Source of the DNA: Podospora pseudoanserina
Taxonomy: Eukaryota; Ascomycota; Sordariomycetes; Sordariales; Podosporaceae
Assembly (NCBI RefSeq): GCF_035222485.1
Contig: NC_085920.1
Location: forward strand, 1,488,001-1,552,000
Direction of reading: 5' to 3'
Length of the DNA: 64,000 nucleotides
In this document: piece by piece, positions 34,334 through 46,132 of the stretch
Numbering within the stretch: the stretch's first letter is position 1
How the letters are laid out: the number at the start of each line of letters is the position of its first letter
Notes under the pieces: generated by a model
Seen by the model: only the letters and a program-made list of their open reading frames with translations
Told to the model about the DNA's origin: nothing
Database searches by the model: none
Position numbers and translations under genes: made by a program

Positions 34334-36319
34334 CTAAGCCGAAACAGACACGGCAGCAGTCGTAGCCACAGCATGCCCGGGCTCGTTATCTTGATGTTGC
34401 TCACGAGCCATCTCACCACCTGCTTCCCTCTCGGCCCAGTCACCCCAGAGACCACGCTTGCCGCGCACCCGGATTGGGCCGCCAAGGGATCCCTCGGGTT
34501 GCTCGACCTTGATGGCATCCTTGGTGGCAAGGACAAGGCACTCAAAGAACATCTTGGTGGCATCGGCCTTGCTTGTCCTTCCTTCTGGCAGGAGTTCCTG
34601 GAAGACAACGGCATTCTTCTTGCGGACTTCAGCATTGGTTTCTGCCTCAGCACCGAAGAGGTCGCGCAGGATATGGACAGCGTGCTTGGTGCCAATCGAT
34701 ACGGGCCCGCTGTCAGCGGGGTGAACGATGGGAACGCTAGTCTCATCAAAGTTGGGCATCGGGCTAGAGGCCTCGTGGCGCCTCTCCCCCTCTTCGTCGT
34801 GCTGCAGCACAGCAGTTTCATCAGCGGGAATATCGAGAACTGTGCCATCGGCTGCGATGGACTGGTTGCCAATAACGGTCCCGTCCATGTTGAAAACACT
34901 CTCGTCGGCGGGAAGTTCAAGACGGGGAGACTTGGACCTGTTTTGCTCTTCGTCCGTCTCCATGTCGGCAACGCCGCTATCGCGCTTCCGCTTGAGCTCA
35001 TTTGGCCGAATCGAGCCAAGGGACAAGAGACCCTTCAGCTCGGGAGCCCACCCATCACTGCGGCCCTCAAACAAAATATTCTGAATAAAGCCACCATTTT
35101 TGTGAAGGTCCTCAAGACCAGTGATGTACGGGTCGTGAGTGAGGAAGGACTGTGGCTTCAAGATGTTGTCGCGCTTCGCCTGCTGTTCCCTGATCTGTTG
35201 AGTAGACAGAACAGTTTGCTCATCAGGTTGGAGTAGCTTTCTCTTCTTCTGGCGCTGAGGGGCGTTGGCAATGGTGGCGGTTGGCTCGTCACTAGGCTCG
35301 TACAGATCGGTAGTCATGTGGCGGCTGTACTCCATCTCAACCTCCTTGGCAAACTCCTCATCAATGTCGGACAGCGGGGACTCCGAGATGCGGGCGCGGC
35401 TCATATCGGGGCCAGCAGCTGCGGGCATCGCAGACGCATCACCAATATTGAGCGTGACATCGTCTGGCATGGCGATATCGCCCTCATCATCCATGATGTG
35501 AACGCCATCGCCAAAGTCAAGTCCTTCCAGGGAGACGGCACGCTCGTTTCTATCCTTCCCCAGGTCGAAGTCCATCTCGCTGAGCATGTCGTCCTCAACA
35601 GACCGGACGGGAGGCGCATCTCTGCCCATTTCCACGCTCCGGTCCAGCCTTGATCCTTCAACAATATCCTCACCAAAATCCAGTTTCAGACCGAGATCGT
35701 CATCGAAATTACCGAGTCCCATTTCCTCGTCCTCATCCTGATATGTATTTTGAAGGAACTGGCTATTGTTGAAATCCTCTTGCAGATATGTATCTCGGTT
35801 CAGCGCACGAGCCTTGCGGGCCATAGAGGGCGTCGCAGTGATCGCTTCCAGTTGTGACAGAAGGAAATCCGAGCTTGGTGGTGGGAGCAAATCGAGGTTG
35901 TCGTACATTGTGATTTTATCAGGCAACATTAGAGCTTCCTTGTTCTGAATGTGCAAGTTTGTGGGAATATCATGATTGCCAGTCGAACGGAAAGCCTGCG
36001 CATGTTAGAAATCATATTGTCTCGCGCAGCTGGGATCAAAGAGCTGAACGCTTACCATTTTGATCTTGACAAGAGCTTCATTGCAGTCGTCGAGCAGGTA
36101 GCGGGCCTTGCGGCTGTAGATGCGAACGACACCTAGCAGGAGCTGGCCGGAGAGACGGAGAGCTAAGGGGGCATCGTTGGGAGCGATAATGGCGTCGACA
36201 CTGTCCTGGAGATTGTGCTGCAAAATCTGGACTTTCGACACCTTGCGCTCCTGGTTGGCAGATAGCCATGCCTTGGCCAAGGGGCCGGTGGCGCTGAGAA
36301 GCGTGCCCGACCAGAACAT
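34334..36319 (-). CDS. RAD21: Rad21/Scc1 kleisin subunit of mitotic cohesin
   Basis: Model: complement(34334..35995, 36056..36319), 641 aa; 60-nt intron. The N-terminal Rad21/Rec8 domain starts MFWSGTLLSATGPLAKAWLS and continues LGVVRIYSRKARYLLDDCNE. The C-terminal winged-helix domain is seen in AVHILRDLFGAE ... VVFQELLPEGRTSKADATKM, which binds the Smc1 head. The middle is acidic. A candidate separase site (ExxR) is VEGSR at residues 200-204 (nt about 35650). Rad21 closes the cohesin ring and is cleaved at anaphase. The second residue pair FW replaces the common FY. A Rec8 paralogue is less likely given the mitotic-type N-terminus. Confidence 0.95.
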
Positions 36320-37757
36320 GGCGGCGACGGGAGTGCCGGGAGCAAGTGAGGTGATTTACCGAGTGCAAATGAATAATATACAGCTATGACTGGTTGTCGA
36401 TCTCGAACGTCGACGGCGGAGGGGTGCGCGGGGCAGACCGGTGTGGTTGCTGGAGATCACGATGGTGGGTTGTTGGGTTGTCGGGGTGGCGGAGGAGGGT
36501 AAACAAGAAAGCGCGTGTTGCGTTGTTTGGTGAACGGGCGCGTGGTCGAAGCGCCGTCTTCGGCACCAAAGCCGACAGTTGCGCAAAATACCAAAAAATG
36601 GCGATGATGTTGAGATAATTGTACCAGACAATGCAATGCGCGTCGGCCAGAGAAGTCGCGATCGGGTCTGGGTGCGATGCGCTGGATGGAACAAAGGCGA
36701 ATTGGTGAAGAAAGAGGGAGGGGACGTGGTTCGAGGGCCGGGTGAGTGTGGGAATTGCTTGCCGTTTGAAAATCGAGTTGCTGCGAAATTTGAGAGGCTG
36801 GGGACAGCTGCACCAGCCACAATCAATTAACCAGCCAACAGCGCGCCGAGCTGAGTCACGTGGCTTGGTGTCGCCTGTTGGGCATCAGCCTTGGCGGATT
36901 ACATCACCGGGCGATAGCCATCTTCGTCGCAAGTTGATGTGGCTTTCCTAACTTGCGTGTCATGGGTTTCGCAATTGCGGTCGAATATCCGTATCCCTCT
37001 CGCTGTCGCCCAAGCAATCGACTCTCGACTCTCACATGATACATGATCAACTACTCGCCGGTTCTTTCAAGGAAACTGGGACCAGACCTTCTTCAACACA
37101 AGAAGAGCATAATTATCAATTATCCCGGAATATCCTTCGTATTACCCGTTTCTAGCGCCAAGACCCTTTGGTGTTTTAGTCGGTCTTCAACTTTTCATCC
37201 TCTACGATTGTGAGAAATGATGGCCGAAAGGTTGTCGCATTGAATTTCTGACCAATGGCAGCCTGCGTTTTATCTGCCACCCCTTTCAGCCTCATGACAT
37301 CCCTGAAAAGTTGCCAAGGCCTTTTGGGAGTGGCCTGTGAGCCCCTGGAAGTCCGGCTGGTCGGTCCAGATGCAGACACGTTCCACAATGGTGGATGGCA
37401 CCGCGACCTGGTCCAAGTTTCCACTTTGTATCCAACCAGACCACTGCCGTCCAACTCAAAAAGTTTCCCTCCCAGTGGATTCAAACCCCAATCCGCACGG
37501 AGTCTACGGATGTGGTGATGCCTCTCCCGTGATGCACTATTCTTGTTCAAACTTTTAGCTCCCCTGCTTTCATCCCGCCATCTGTCTGTCAGCCCAGCTC
37601 TATCGACCAACATTCGCCCCCTTCCTCACCCCCATCGCAGCAGCCATTGATGTCTTTCGGTCTGGATCTCAGCTTTCGCTAGGGCCCGTTGCGCCCAGGC
37701 CAGGCATTTGGCATATCTACACGTCCTCCTGATCCTGAACACACCGCCAGAATCGAA
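36320..37757. other. divergent intergenic region, RAD21/PMR1
   Basis: About 1.4 kb containing both promoters. Small frames on both strands are unconvincing. The RAD21-proximal part holds three GCGCGT hexamers. Confidence 0.5.
36511..36643. promoter_or_regulatory. three GCGCGT motifs upstream of RAD21 (possible MBF/E2F-like sites)
   Basis: GCGCGT occurs at 36511-36516, 36538-36543 and 36638-36643, within 330 bp of the RAD21 start. CGCG-core (MCB) sites drive G1/S expression of cohesin genes in yeasts. The exact ACGCGT consensus is absent, so this is tentative. Confidence 0.3.
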
Positions 37758-40700
37758 ATGGATCGCTTTACTCGAACGAATGGCGGCGATGCGCTGCCGA
37801 TCTACCACAACTCCCCTGTGCCTGCGCAGCTCACCATACCTCAGGCCGGTGACCGCCCCCCATCTACCTCACCACGGACGACGTCTGCACAATCAAGAGT
37901 AGGAAGGGGAAATTTTCTTTTCATAATGTTGCGGCGCGATGGGCTAACTGTGTTTTACTAGAGCATTGCCAACGAATATTCTTACCAAAGCCCCGCCGAA
38001 GTCGCATCTCGATTAAATACGTCGTTAACTCAAGGCCTGACGGCTGCGGAGGCCCTTTCAAGGCTACGCGACTATGGCCCAAACGAAATACCTCACGCCG
38101 AGCCTGAGCCATTATGGTTGCGGTTTCTCGGGCAGTTCAAAGAGCCCCTGATTGTCTTGCTGCTGTGCTCGGCTGGGCTGTCATTGCTGGTAGGAAACAT
38201 GGACGACGCTGTCAGCATCACAGTGGCGGTGACCATTGTGATTAGTGTGGGGTTCTTGCAAGAATATCGTTCCGAAAAGTCTATCGAGGCACTCAACCAC
38301 TTGGTTCCGAACCATGCGCATCTTGTGCGGAAACAAACATCGGGTACGACCCCTGGGGCCCGCACCCCAAACGAACCGACGGCCGGCGCTTCAGGATTAG
38401 CGACGCCCGAGGAGGAGGTTCTCGAGGCTACTTCATCAAAAGTCATGGCCGCCCAGCTTGTACCTGGTGACCTCGTTCTCTTCACCACTGGCGATCGTAT
38501 CCCTGCCGACATTCGAGTCACCAAAGCTGCGGACTTGACCATCGACGCCTCGAACCTGACAGGAGAGAATGCACCTGTCAGGATCACAGCAGATGCTCGC
38601 CCCCGCCAAGGCTTCGCATCACCTGCTCCAGGCGATGCCAGCCTTCAGCTGCCTCGTCCAACTTTTGCGGCAGGCAATGCGGACGACAAGGGTCAAAATA
38701 TTGCGTACATGGGAACACTGGTAAAATCTGGACATGGACAAGGAATTGTATTTGCGACTGGAGGTGATACCCACTTTGGCACTATTGCCACCAGTGTCTC
38801 TGGAACTGAAAGCCCGCGGTCCCCTCTCCAGCTCTCCATGGACGACCTAGGAGGCCAGCTGACACGCATGTCGTTTGGAATCATTGGTCTGATCTCCATA
38901 TTTGGATGGTTGCAGGGAAAGAACCTGCTTGAAATATTCACCATCTCCGTCTCACTGGCTGTTGCGGCTATTCCTGAAGGTCTTCCCATCATTGTCACGG
39001 TCACCCTGGCTTTGGGTGTTCACCGGATGGCTAAACACAACGCCATTGTCCGTCGGATGCCGAAAGTTGAGACGCTGGGTTCTGTGAATGTGGTCTGCAC
39101 AGACAAAACGGGAACACTGACAACGAATCATATGACAACGACCAAGATTTGGACATTTGGCAGTGACGATGCCTTCAATGTTGATTCGGATGAAGAATTG
39201 ACGGGAAAGGAGCCCGACGCTGCCACCCACAGGATCTTGCGCATTGGCAACATTGCCAACAATGCCCGTCCTGCGAGAAATCACAATGAAAATGGACCTG
39301 CTGCCAGAGCCGTCTTTTCCTCCACGCAACATAGAGGTCAAGGGTCGTCATCATACACCCGTTGGGTAGGACAGCCCACGGATGTTGCTATGCTTGACCT
39401 GTTGGATCGGTTCAGTTTACATGACGTCCGTGACTCCCTTGGACCTCGAGTTGCTGAGACGCCATTCAGCTCTGAGCGCAAGTGGATGGGCGTCGTCATT
39501 GCAGACGGAGATAAGGAACATGCATATATGAAGGGCGCGATTGATCGAGTCCTCGACACTTGCGATACATACGTGACAGATGATGGGCGGGAGTTCGTCA
39601 TGGATGCTGGTCGCAGGGAAGAGGCTATACAGGCAGCCGAGAAGATGGCTAGGCAAGGCCTCCGTGTCCTTGCTTTTGCCAATGGTCCGGTAAATAAGTC
39701 TGCTAGGAGCAAAGCTGCCAGGAGCACCACTCCGAATGGCCGGGAAAGTCCAAATGCTGTTGGCGCTGTTGAAGAGCAGTACCGGGGACTTACTTTTGCC
39801 GGACTTGTAGGCATGAGTGATCCCCCTCGACCTGGTGTCGGCCGCTCTATCAGAAAACTGATGCGAGGCTGTGTCAAGGTTATCATGATTACTGGCGACG
39901 GCGAATCAACCGCTTTGGCGATTGGCAAGCAATTGGGAATGGCGGTCGCCGTTCCCACAGAACACTCTTCGAATCAGATCACCGTCAAGCCAGTATTGCG
40001 GGGTGATGAGCTTGACGAGATGTCCGATGAAGATCTTGCTCGAGCTTTGGATCACACCACTATCTTTGCCCGCACCACCCCCGAACACAAAATGAAGATC
40101 ATTCGCGCTCTCCAGTCTCGTGGTGATATTGTCGCCATGACGGGAGATGGAGTCAACGATGCACCTGCCCTCAAAAAGGCGGATATCGGCATTGCCATGG
40201 GCATGCATGGAACTGACGTCGCCAAAGAGGCGGCTGATATGATTCTAACGGACGACGATTTCTCTACTATTCTTCACGCTATCGAGGAGGGCAAGGCCAT
40301 CTTCAACAATATTCAGAACTTCCTCACCTTCCAGCTGAGCACAAGCGCGGCCGGCCTCTCTCTTGTCTTGATCTGCACCGCTTTGGGGTTCAAGTCTCCA
40401 TTGAACGCGATGCAGATTCTGTGGATCAGTAAGCACCCCCTTCGACGCCTTTTCAGTCACTTCGATCACTAACATAGTACAACAGACATCATAATGGATG
40501 GGCCTCCGGCGCAATCCCTCGGCGTCGAAGCTGTAGACAAGGACGTTATGAACCGCCCTCCTCGCCGCCGAAACGATGCGGTCCTTACTCGCCCGTTGGT
40601 TTCTCGCGTGTTGACCCAAGCGTTTGTCATTATGGTTGGCACGATGCTGGTTTACACTCACGAAATGCAAGACGGCATCGTCACCCGTCGGGACACCACC

Positions 40701-41039
40701 ATGACCTTCACCGCTTTTGTGATGTTTGACATGTTCAACGCTCTTGCCTGCCGTTCCGAATCGAAATCGATCTTGAGAGGAGAAGTTGGGCTGTTCAGCA
40801 ACACTCTGTTCAACTGGGCCGTGAGCTTGAGTATGTTGGGGCAGCTGCTGGTGATTTACTTCCCTTGGCTGCAGGAGGTGTTCCAGACGGAGGCGCTGGG
40901 GTGGAGGGATCTGGCGAAGCTGGTGGTGCTGTGTAGCACTGTGTTCTGGGTGGATGAGGGGAGGAAGTGGCTGAAGTATGGGAAGGGGAAGATTGGGTTG
41001 GGTGGGAGGACAGGGGGTGGGTATAGTCAGGCTGTGTGA
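37758..41039 (+). CDS. PMR1: Pmr1-type Golgi Ca2+/Mn2+ P-type ATPase
   Basis: Model: join(37758..37898, 37962..40428, 40486..41039), 1053 aa; introns 63 and 57 nt. Order of motifs: cation-ATPase N-terminal domain ([20 protein letters not shown]); TM1-2 region ([18 protein letters not shown]); TM4 PEGLP at about 385-389; phosphorylation Asp428 in CTDKTGTLT; hinge [10 protein letters not shown] near 775; TM6 with N870 and D874 ([13 protein letters not shown]), the ion-site signature of the PMR1/SPCA (P2A) group. A Ser/Pro/Gly-rich insert (about 175-200, [20 protein letters not shown]) and another near 630-655 enlarge the chain relative to yeast Pmr1. It loads the Golgi with Ca2+ and Mn2+ for glycosylation and sorting. 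Confidence 0.96.
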
Positions 41040-41563
41040 TGACATTGAATATTGGGATGGGATGGTTTGTTTTAAAGGGGGGATGGCGGGGTCGGTGGTC
41101 TTAATAATTATCATTGGTGAAATGAACATATATACATGAGCATTGCGGTGAATTGGCATCCAAAGAAGCATTGTCCCCTTGGGTTTGGGGACGGACGCGG
41201 GGGTTATAAGGGGTTGGATGGATACGGCGGGTTGTGGTAATAGACTTGGGGGTGGTGATTGGAGAGGCGGGCTTTTTTGTATAATTATGGATGAATATTA
41301 CATTGATGTGTATGAAAGTCGCTGTGCCGGTGGCTTTTGCGGCGTGTCCAGATGTATAGAGCTGTGTTGAGCCTCCAACAAGGGCAGTGGACGACCTGTC
41401 CCTATCACTTGATGTTGTCTACCAGTTGTTCTCTTCTTGTAATGTTTCCACAGAATCAGGATGCAAGGGCGGAGATGTGTTTCCACTTTTAGGGAGTATT
41501 TGATGTAACCGAAGGAACTTTGGAGTTGGTCTGCTCGGTGATTTTCCAGTATCATTGAGGTGA
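41040..41563. other. intergenic region downstream of PMR1
   Basis: G/T-rich PMR1 3' flank, then sequence that may contain upstream exons of the next gene. A possible acceptor (ttttccag ending 41549) is present, but no first exon is secure. Confidence 0.4.
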
Positions 41564-42621
41564 AGGTTGGGGCTACGGGAGCGGCTTGGGCTGACTGCCG
41601 TGAAGGAGTGTACCGAGGATTGCGACAACTTCATCAGAACCATCCCAAGCTCCAAAGGTCGACTTATCACGGGCAGGGATGCGTGAGACGATTGTGTCGA
41701 GCATTCACCTATCTGGTATTGTCCGTTTTCATCTTATTCTCTCTGAATCAGACGCTTCGCCATCCGTGGAACTGAGCAGGCAGCTGATTTCAGAGTCACA
41801 GGTCACTGCACCTATGCAATACCTGGCTACTGCGACGATCCGGTCCCAGCTGGTCTCGAAAAGGTCAGTGATGGACAATGGGCATACCAGTGCCCTCACG
41901 CATGGGGGTTTCTGCTTGGGGAAGAATGCGAAGATAATTGCAACATGCTTCTCTTCGTGGATGACGCGAGAGGCCACGAGATATCCAGTCTTCCGCAGGC
42001 TCTCCAATATTGGCCTGAACAGTGGAGGAGGGAGCAAAACTGGCGCTACGCAGCCGAAATGATTCATCAGGAAAGTTCTTCTAAGGAGCCTGAGACAGCT
42101 GATCGTCTCGCGGGGAGTTTGTACATGGTATCTACTCAACATGGTTGGGGGTACGTTGTTGTCATAGCAAAACCACAATTCTTCTTGCTTGCTAACTTCG
42201 AATCTAGCGACTTTGGAAGCCGGAGTTCCGGTGAGAGAAACTCTTCTGCTCTTTTGACACCGGTCTCAACCGTGCCATCCACAGCCAAGGACGATTTGAG
42301 GAACAGTTCACGTCAGGAGCAGCAGCCCAGTCCGGTCAGATCTCGCGATGAACTTGACAGCGTCATGCGAATGGCGACAGGAGCTCGCGCAAGGAGAGCA
42401 AAGGCAGAAGATGAGGAAGCCGAAGCTAGAAAGGAGATGAATGAAGCTCGACAGAAGATGGGGGGAGCCGAGAACAAAATCCAGCAAGCTGGCCTGGAAG
42501 CTAGAAAGCTGACGAGGAGGAAATCACGGCGCTGAAGAGAGTGACTGAGCTGGCATTGGCGCGGATTGGTTTGATGGAAGAGCGGGTAAATCCAAAGAAG
42601 GAACAAGACTCAGGATGGTGA
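41564..42621 (+). pseudogene. Cys-rich plus coiled-coil gene of unknown family, probably frame-disrupted near its 3' end
   Basis: No ATG is found for the first visible exon (41564-41682, VKECTEDCDNFIRTIPSSKG), so the 5' end is unresolved. A GT-AG intron (41683-41751) joins it in frame to RFAIRGTEQAADFRVTGHCT, continuing with a Cys pattern (CTYAIPGYCDD; YQCPHAWGFLLGEECEDNCN). A second intron at 42151-42207 (57 nt, branch GCTAAC, no stop) precedes a Ser-rich linker and an Ala/Glu/Lys coiled coil (RAKAEDEEAEARKEMNEARQ). This frame ends at 42535 with a basic tail, while the +1/-1 alternative is open at 42505-42621 and continues the heptad-like pattern (DEEEITALKRVTELALARIG). That suggests a single-base disruption near 42505-42512, or a sequence error, or two isoforms. 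I do not recognise the family. Confidence 0.45.
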
Positions 42622-43371
42622 TTGAACTCGGTAGCCTCACCCCTAGGGATTCTTCTCTGGCTTCAGTTGGTGGCGCGTAATGCGAGGATTTTGGGGGGAT
42701 GATGAGCGGCGAGTTGCTCCGTGCCCGATGAGGATTCCCTGCTCTATTACCACCTAGATTTAGATGACACGGAAAGTCTGTACTATGAAAAAGGTTCCTC
42801 AATAACTTTCTCATTTGTTGACGATTGTCACATTCGTAGATGTACCTTAGTTACCCAAGATTGCCACCGAGAGGAACCCTAACCCCGAACCTGCCGCAAT
42901 TCCTATGGGATTGGCGGTATCCAGGTGTGATGGGCACTGTCTGATGGCATGACATATAGTTTCCTCAGATCTTTTTCAGATGAATCCCAACTCATCATCT
43001 TATGTTTCTGTTCTGAGGCCACCTGGAATTTGTTGCGACCCACAACCACTTACACTGGCTGGTCAAATTCCAGATTCGGTGACGGATCCACCGGCTTCGG
43101 GAAGCTGTGGAACCCCTTTTCTTGGTATCTGCCAAGATATTTGTAAACAAACGCAAGAGGGAAATAGGGGCTTCAGAGACTTGTGTAGGCTGTGGCATAT
43201 CTGTTGGGGTCCAGTAGCTGTTGTAGTAAACTGAATTAAAACAGACCAAGTATCACAAATTGTGTATTGCCATTATTATGAATTTCTACACCATAGACGT
43301 CAAATGTTCACCCTGAAGCTGTTGCCATAGCAACCATTGTTCCTCTTTGCGAAACCCCCTTTTCTCATATC
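42622..43371. other. intergenic region, accessory block
   Basis: Mostly non-coding apart from the possible small Cys-rich frame at 42980-43234, listed separately. Confidence 0.4.
42980..43234 (+). CDS. possible small Cys-rich protein
   Basis: An 84-codon frame with seven Cys (GICCDPQP; SGSCGTPFLGICQDICKQTQ; LCRLWHICWGP). A potential acceptor (tttttcag) lies directly before its ATG, so it may be an internal or 3' exon rather than a whole gene. No signal peptide is visible. The Cys spacing is reminiscent of the neighbouring Cys-rich genes, but no family is recognised. Confidence 0.25.
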   Translation: MNPNSSSYVSVLRPPGICCDPQPLTLAGQIPDSVTDPPASGSCGTPFLGICQDICKQTQEGNRGFRDLCRLWHICWGPVAVVVN

Positions 43372-44411
43372 TTAACTAGGTCTCTGAGCAAAAGAATATC
43401 CCTCTGGCAAAGGCCCTGCGTAGAGCTCACCCGCACTTCGATCGGAGGGGAGCTCCTTGACTGAGTTTGTCTCGGGTGTGTGTGAATGCTGAGAGGAGTG
43501 GTAGAAGCCATATGGAGGGCTGTAATGTGGTGTGTTTCCGGGTGCTTGGTTTCCTGCTACTGCTTGCTCGAGTAATTTTTGGCTTTTGTTCAGCCTCCAG
43601 AGGAGGTAGACCACTGCTGCGATGAGGGCTGCGCCGAGTATGGCGCCTATGGCTATGCCGGCTGTTGTTGCTGGGGGGAGGGGTCCTGGTTGTTGTTGTT
43701 GTTGTTGATTTCCGGGTGGGGATGGGGTTGACTCTGGGATGGTTGTAGATGAAGCGGGCTCTGTGGTGGTTATGGATCGGGATGCTGTCGTGGCTGTGCT
43801 TTCTGTCGAAGTTGAAGTCAGAGGGGCGGTTGACAATGAGGAAGTCGACGTTTTGGTTGGAGATGAAGAGGTCGAGGGCTGGAGCTGGAAAGAGATGTAC
43901 CGAGAAGACTTGGAGTTCCAAGTCGCTGTCGTGACTGGCCGGGCGGGAGGTGCTTCGAACAAGGCTGATTCGTCACTGCAGCAGGTACGGTCGAGGAAGC
44001 AACAGTGCGTGGTGCTGCTGTCGTTTCCGTTGAGGCAAGGTGTCACGACGATCCCTTGGCGTAGTACTGAGAAAGGAATATGGAGATTAGCTTCTGTTCA
44101 CCGCAATGCTGTCAACCTGATCGACTGTGATTACCAGTACAGAAATTGGGACATTCTGGTGACAACCAGTTCTTGTCTGTACAAGAGCCACGACTCATTC
44201 TCCCATCTATCCCCATACATAGCTTGTTTGATAGGCATCCGCCGCCTGATGAAAAGCGACCGCAGCAGACACTGACTTCGGCGTCTGGGTCGCAAGGAGC
44301 ATCATCTAGTGATTCCCCGCCACCGGGGTAGTAACACTTGTTTACAGCCGTGCATCTATCAATACAATAAAGAAAGAATAGGGCAAACTGTAGGTTTCGT
44401 CTCTTCATCAT
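43372..44411 (-). CDS. secreted-ectodomain, single-TM Cys-rich protein (candidate cell-surface sensor)
   Basis: Model: complement(43372..44066, 44135..44411), 323 aa; 68-nt intron with branch GCTAATC. Signal peptide MMKRRNLQFALFFLYCIDRCTA. The ectodomain has about 14 Cys (NKCYYPGGGE; VCCGRFSSGGGCLSNKLCMG; TPCLNGNDSS; HCCFLDRTCCSDE), then a Ser/Thr-rich stalk suited to O-mannosylation, a Gln run, and one TM segment (TAGIAIGAILGAALIAAVVY) followed by a basic stop-transfer and a ~70-residue cytoplasmic tail. This architecture is frequent in Pezizomycotina and resembles WSC/Mid2-type sensors in layout, not in domain. Ligand unknown. An alternative acceptor at 44055 would shorten it by four residues. 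Confidence 0.8.
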
Positions 44412-46132
44412 GGTAGGACCAATGGCCAGTTCCGCCAATATCTGACGCAACCAGAGGAAAAGAAAAAAACCAAGGAAAAGACAGCTGGAATGGACATTCC
44501 GTACTCTGGTTCTATTATACCGTGAAAGCTTGTCTATCTCCTCGTGTGGTCGTACGGAGTGGTCCGAAGCTGGGCCTCGACCTTGCAGCCTTATGCGGGC
44601 TCCATTTGCCCCTGAACAGCCCCCAACCAACCGCGCGCGTGCGTTATCGAATGATGATACAAAAGATGAGAGACGCTCCGGAAGATCTGTAACAGAGTTG
44701 CTGTGCCTCCATTTTATGGCCAATGAGGTCGTTTGTGTTCGATATGTAAGCGGAACTGGCGGTTGTAGGTTACACTCGAGTCGCCTTCGTGGTGGCTCAA
44801 CAAGGAGAACGACAGCCCTGATGATGGGCTGAAAAATTGTCGCACTGGATTACTCTGGAAGCAAAAAAAAGAGAAAATACTTTTAAACTTTCGGTTGGAC
44901 TGCTGTCTCGCGCCCGGGGTTGTCTCTGCTGAAACCATGTTGAAGGCTCTTTAGATACAAGCCGTCAGCTCCACTTACCCTGGTGCTCGCCATAGGTGTG
45001 ATCTCGCCAAAATGATTAACCTCAGGCACTATCTGGATTCTATGGCTGTTTGGGCTTTGAAGCCTCCCTGTCCAACACTTTTGTAAGTGGGGCGAATGTG
45101 TTTGACACCAAAGTCTCTTGCTTTGCTGAACGTAAGTGAGGGCGGATGTCTTTGGCACGACATGAAAAGTAGGCAATATTCTGGAATCCGGCATGCAAAT
45201 TTCTCGGTCCTGGTCATTAGAGATAGATCAATGTGTGAACAGTTCTCTACCTAGCGTGCACTCGGGCTATGACAAGGGAAATTCCGTCAGTAGTAGAAGT
45301 TGCTGGCCATGTGGTCAGTACTTCAAGAGACAGTAAGGTCAAGCCAGTTCAAAGGCCAATCGAACATCCACATAGCGGTCAGGCCGGGTTACGGTACGGT
45401 AAAAAGCGGTGACATACAGAAGTGACCGGGAATTGAAACTGACCCGTCGTGACTAATTTACTGTTTTGGCTCGCATTACTGTGTGGAAGCGTAGGCTGCC
45501 TCTTCATGGGTAAGGGTTTCTTCAAACCGAGATCCCCCTCTTCCCTCCAAGCTACTCATAAAAAAAAAAAAGGTTCACACAACAGTCCATCAATCAGCTC
45601 AGTAGCAGACAAGTAAGCAAAACTCCAAGCAAATCTCCCAATTTACTTGCAATGGTCTTCTTCAATCATCAAGAATATGTGCTTCAACTTCTTTTGTCCG
45701 CGTCATGTTCCTAGGGGCTTCTTTCTAACAAATCTATTCTGATAGTTCCCCTCCTCTCGTCGCCCATGTACCTCTCGGTCTCGCGTGCCTTGTCCTCTGA
45801 GGCCAGTCTTGATCTCTTCCAACTCCTGCCTCCCACCTTCCATCAACCTCGACCTCCAGCCATCAGCTTCGTCCATCGACTACCCAACCGCCTCGAAACC
45901 AACCACCCCTGCATCGGCCACCATCCCCGCCCAAGCTCCCCCGATGTCACAAACTCGCCTCCAGATCCAGAGCATCGCCACAGCTGCAATGTCCGTTCTC
46001 CTGGTCGGAATGCTTCAGCATTTCGACTAGGTACCGTCTGTGTACTGCTCCGGGACGTCGGGAACAGCCTTTGCCCCGACGTCCCAGAGTAAGAAACGAG
46101 GTCGTCGTAGGAGCTTCCAAGTGGAACTGGGG
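44412..46132. other. intergenic region
   Basis: About 1.7 kb. Small frames (for example 45766-46092) are C/T-rich and lack domains. An A run of 12 lies near 45559-45570. Confidence 0.5.

Noticed and set aside
34301-35236. 311-codon frame on the plus strand
   Set aside because: Antisense shadow of RAD21; the kleisin domains define the real strand.
40245-41171. 308-codon frame on the minus strand, and 39338-39958
   Set aside because: Antisense shadows of PMR1, which has full P-type ATPase motifs.
42875-42886. Telomere-like AACCCTAACCCC, also at 53317-53328
   Set aside because: Only about 1.5 repeat units at each site; expected by chance.
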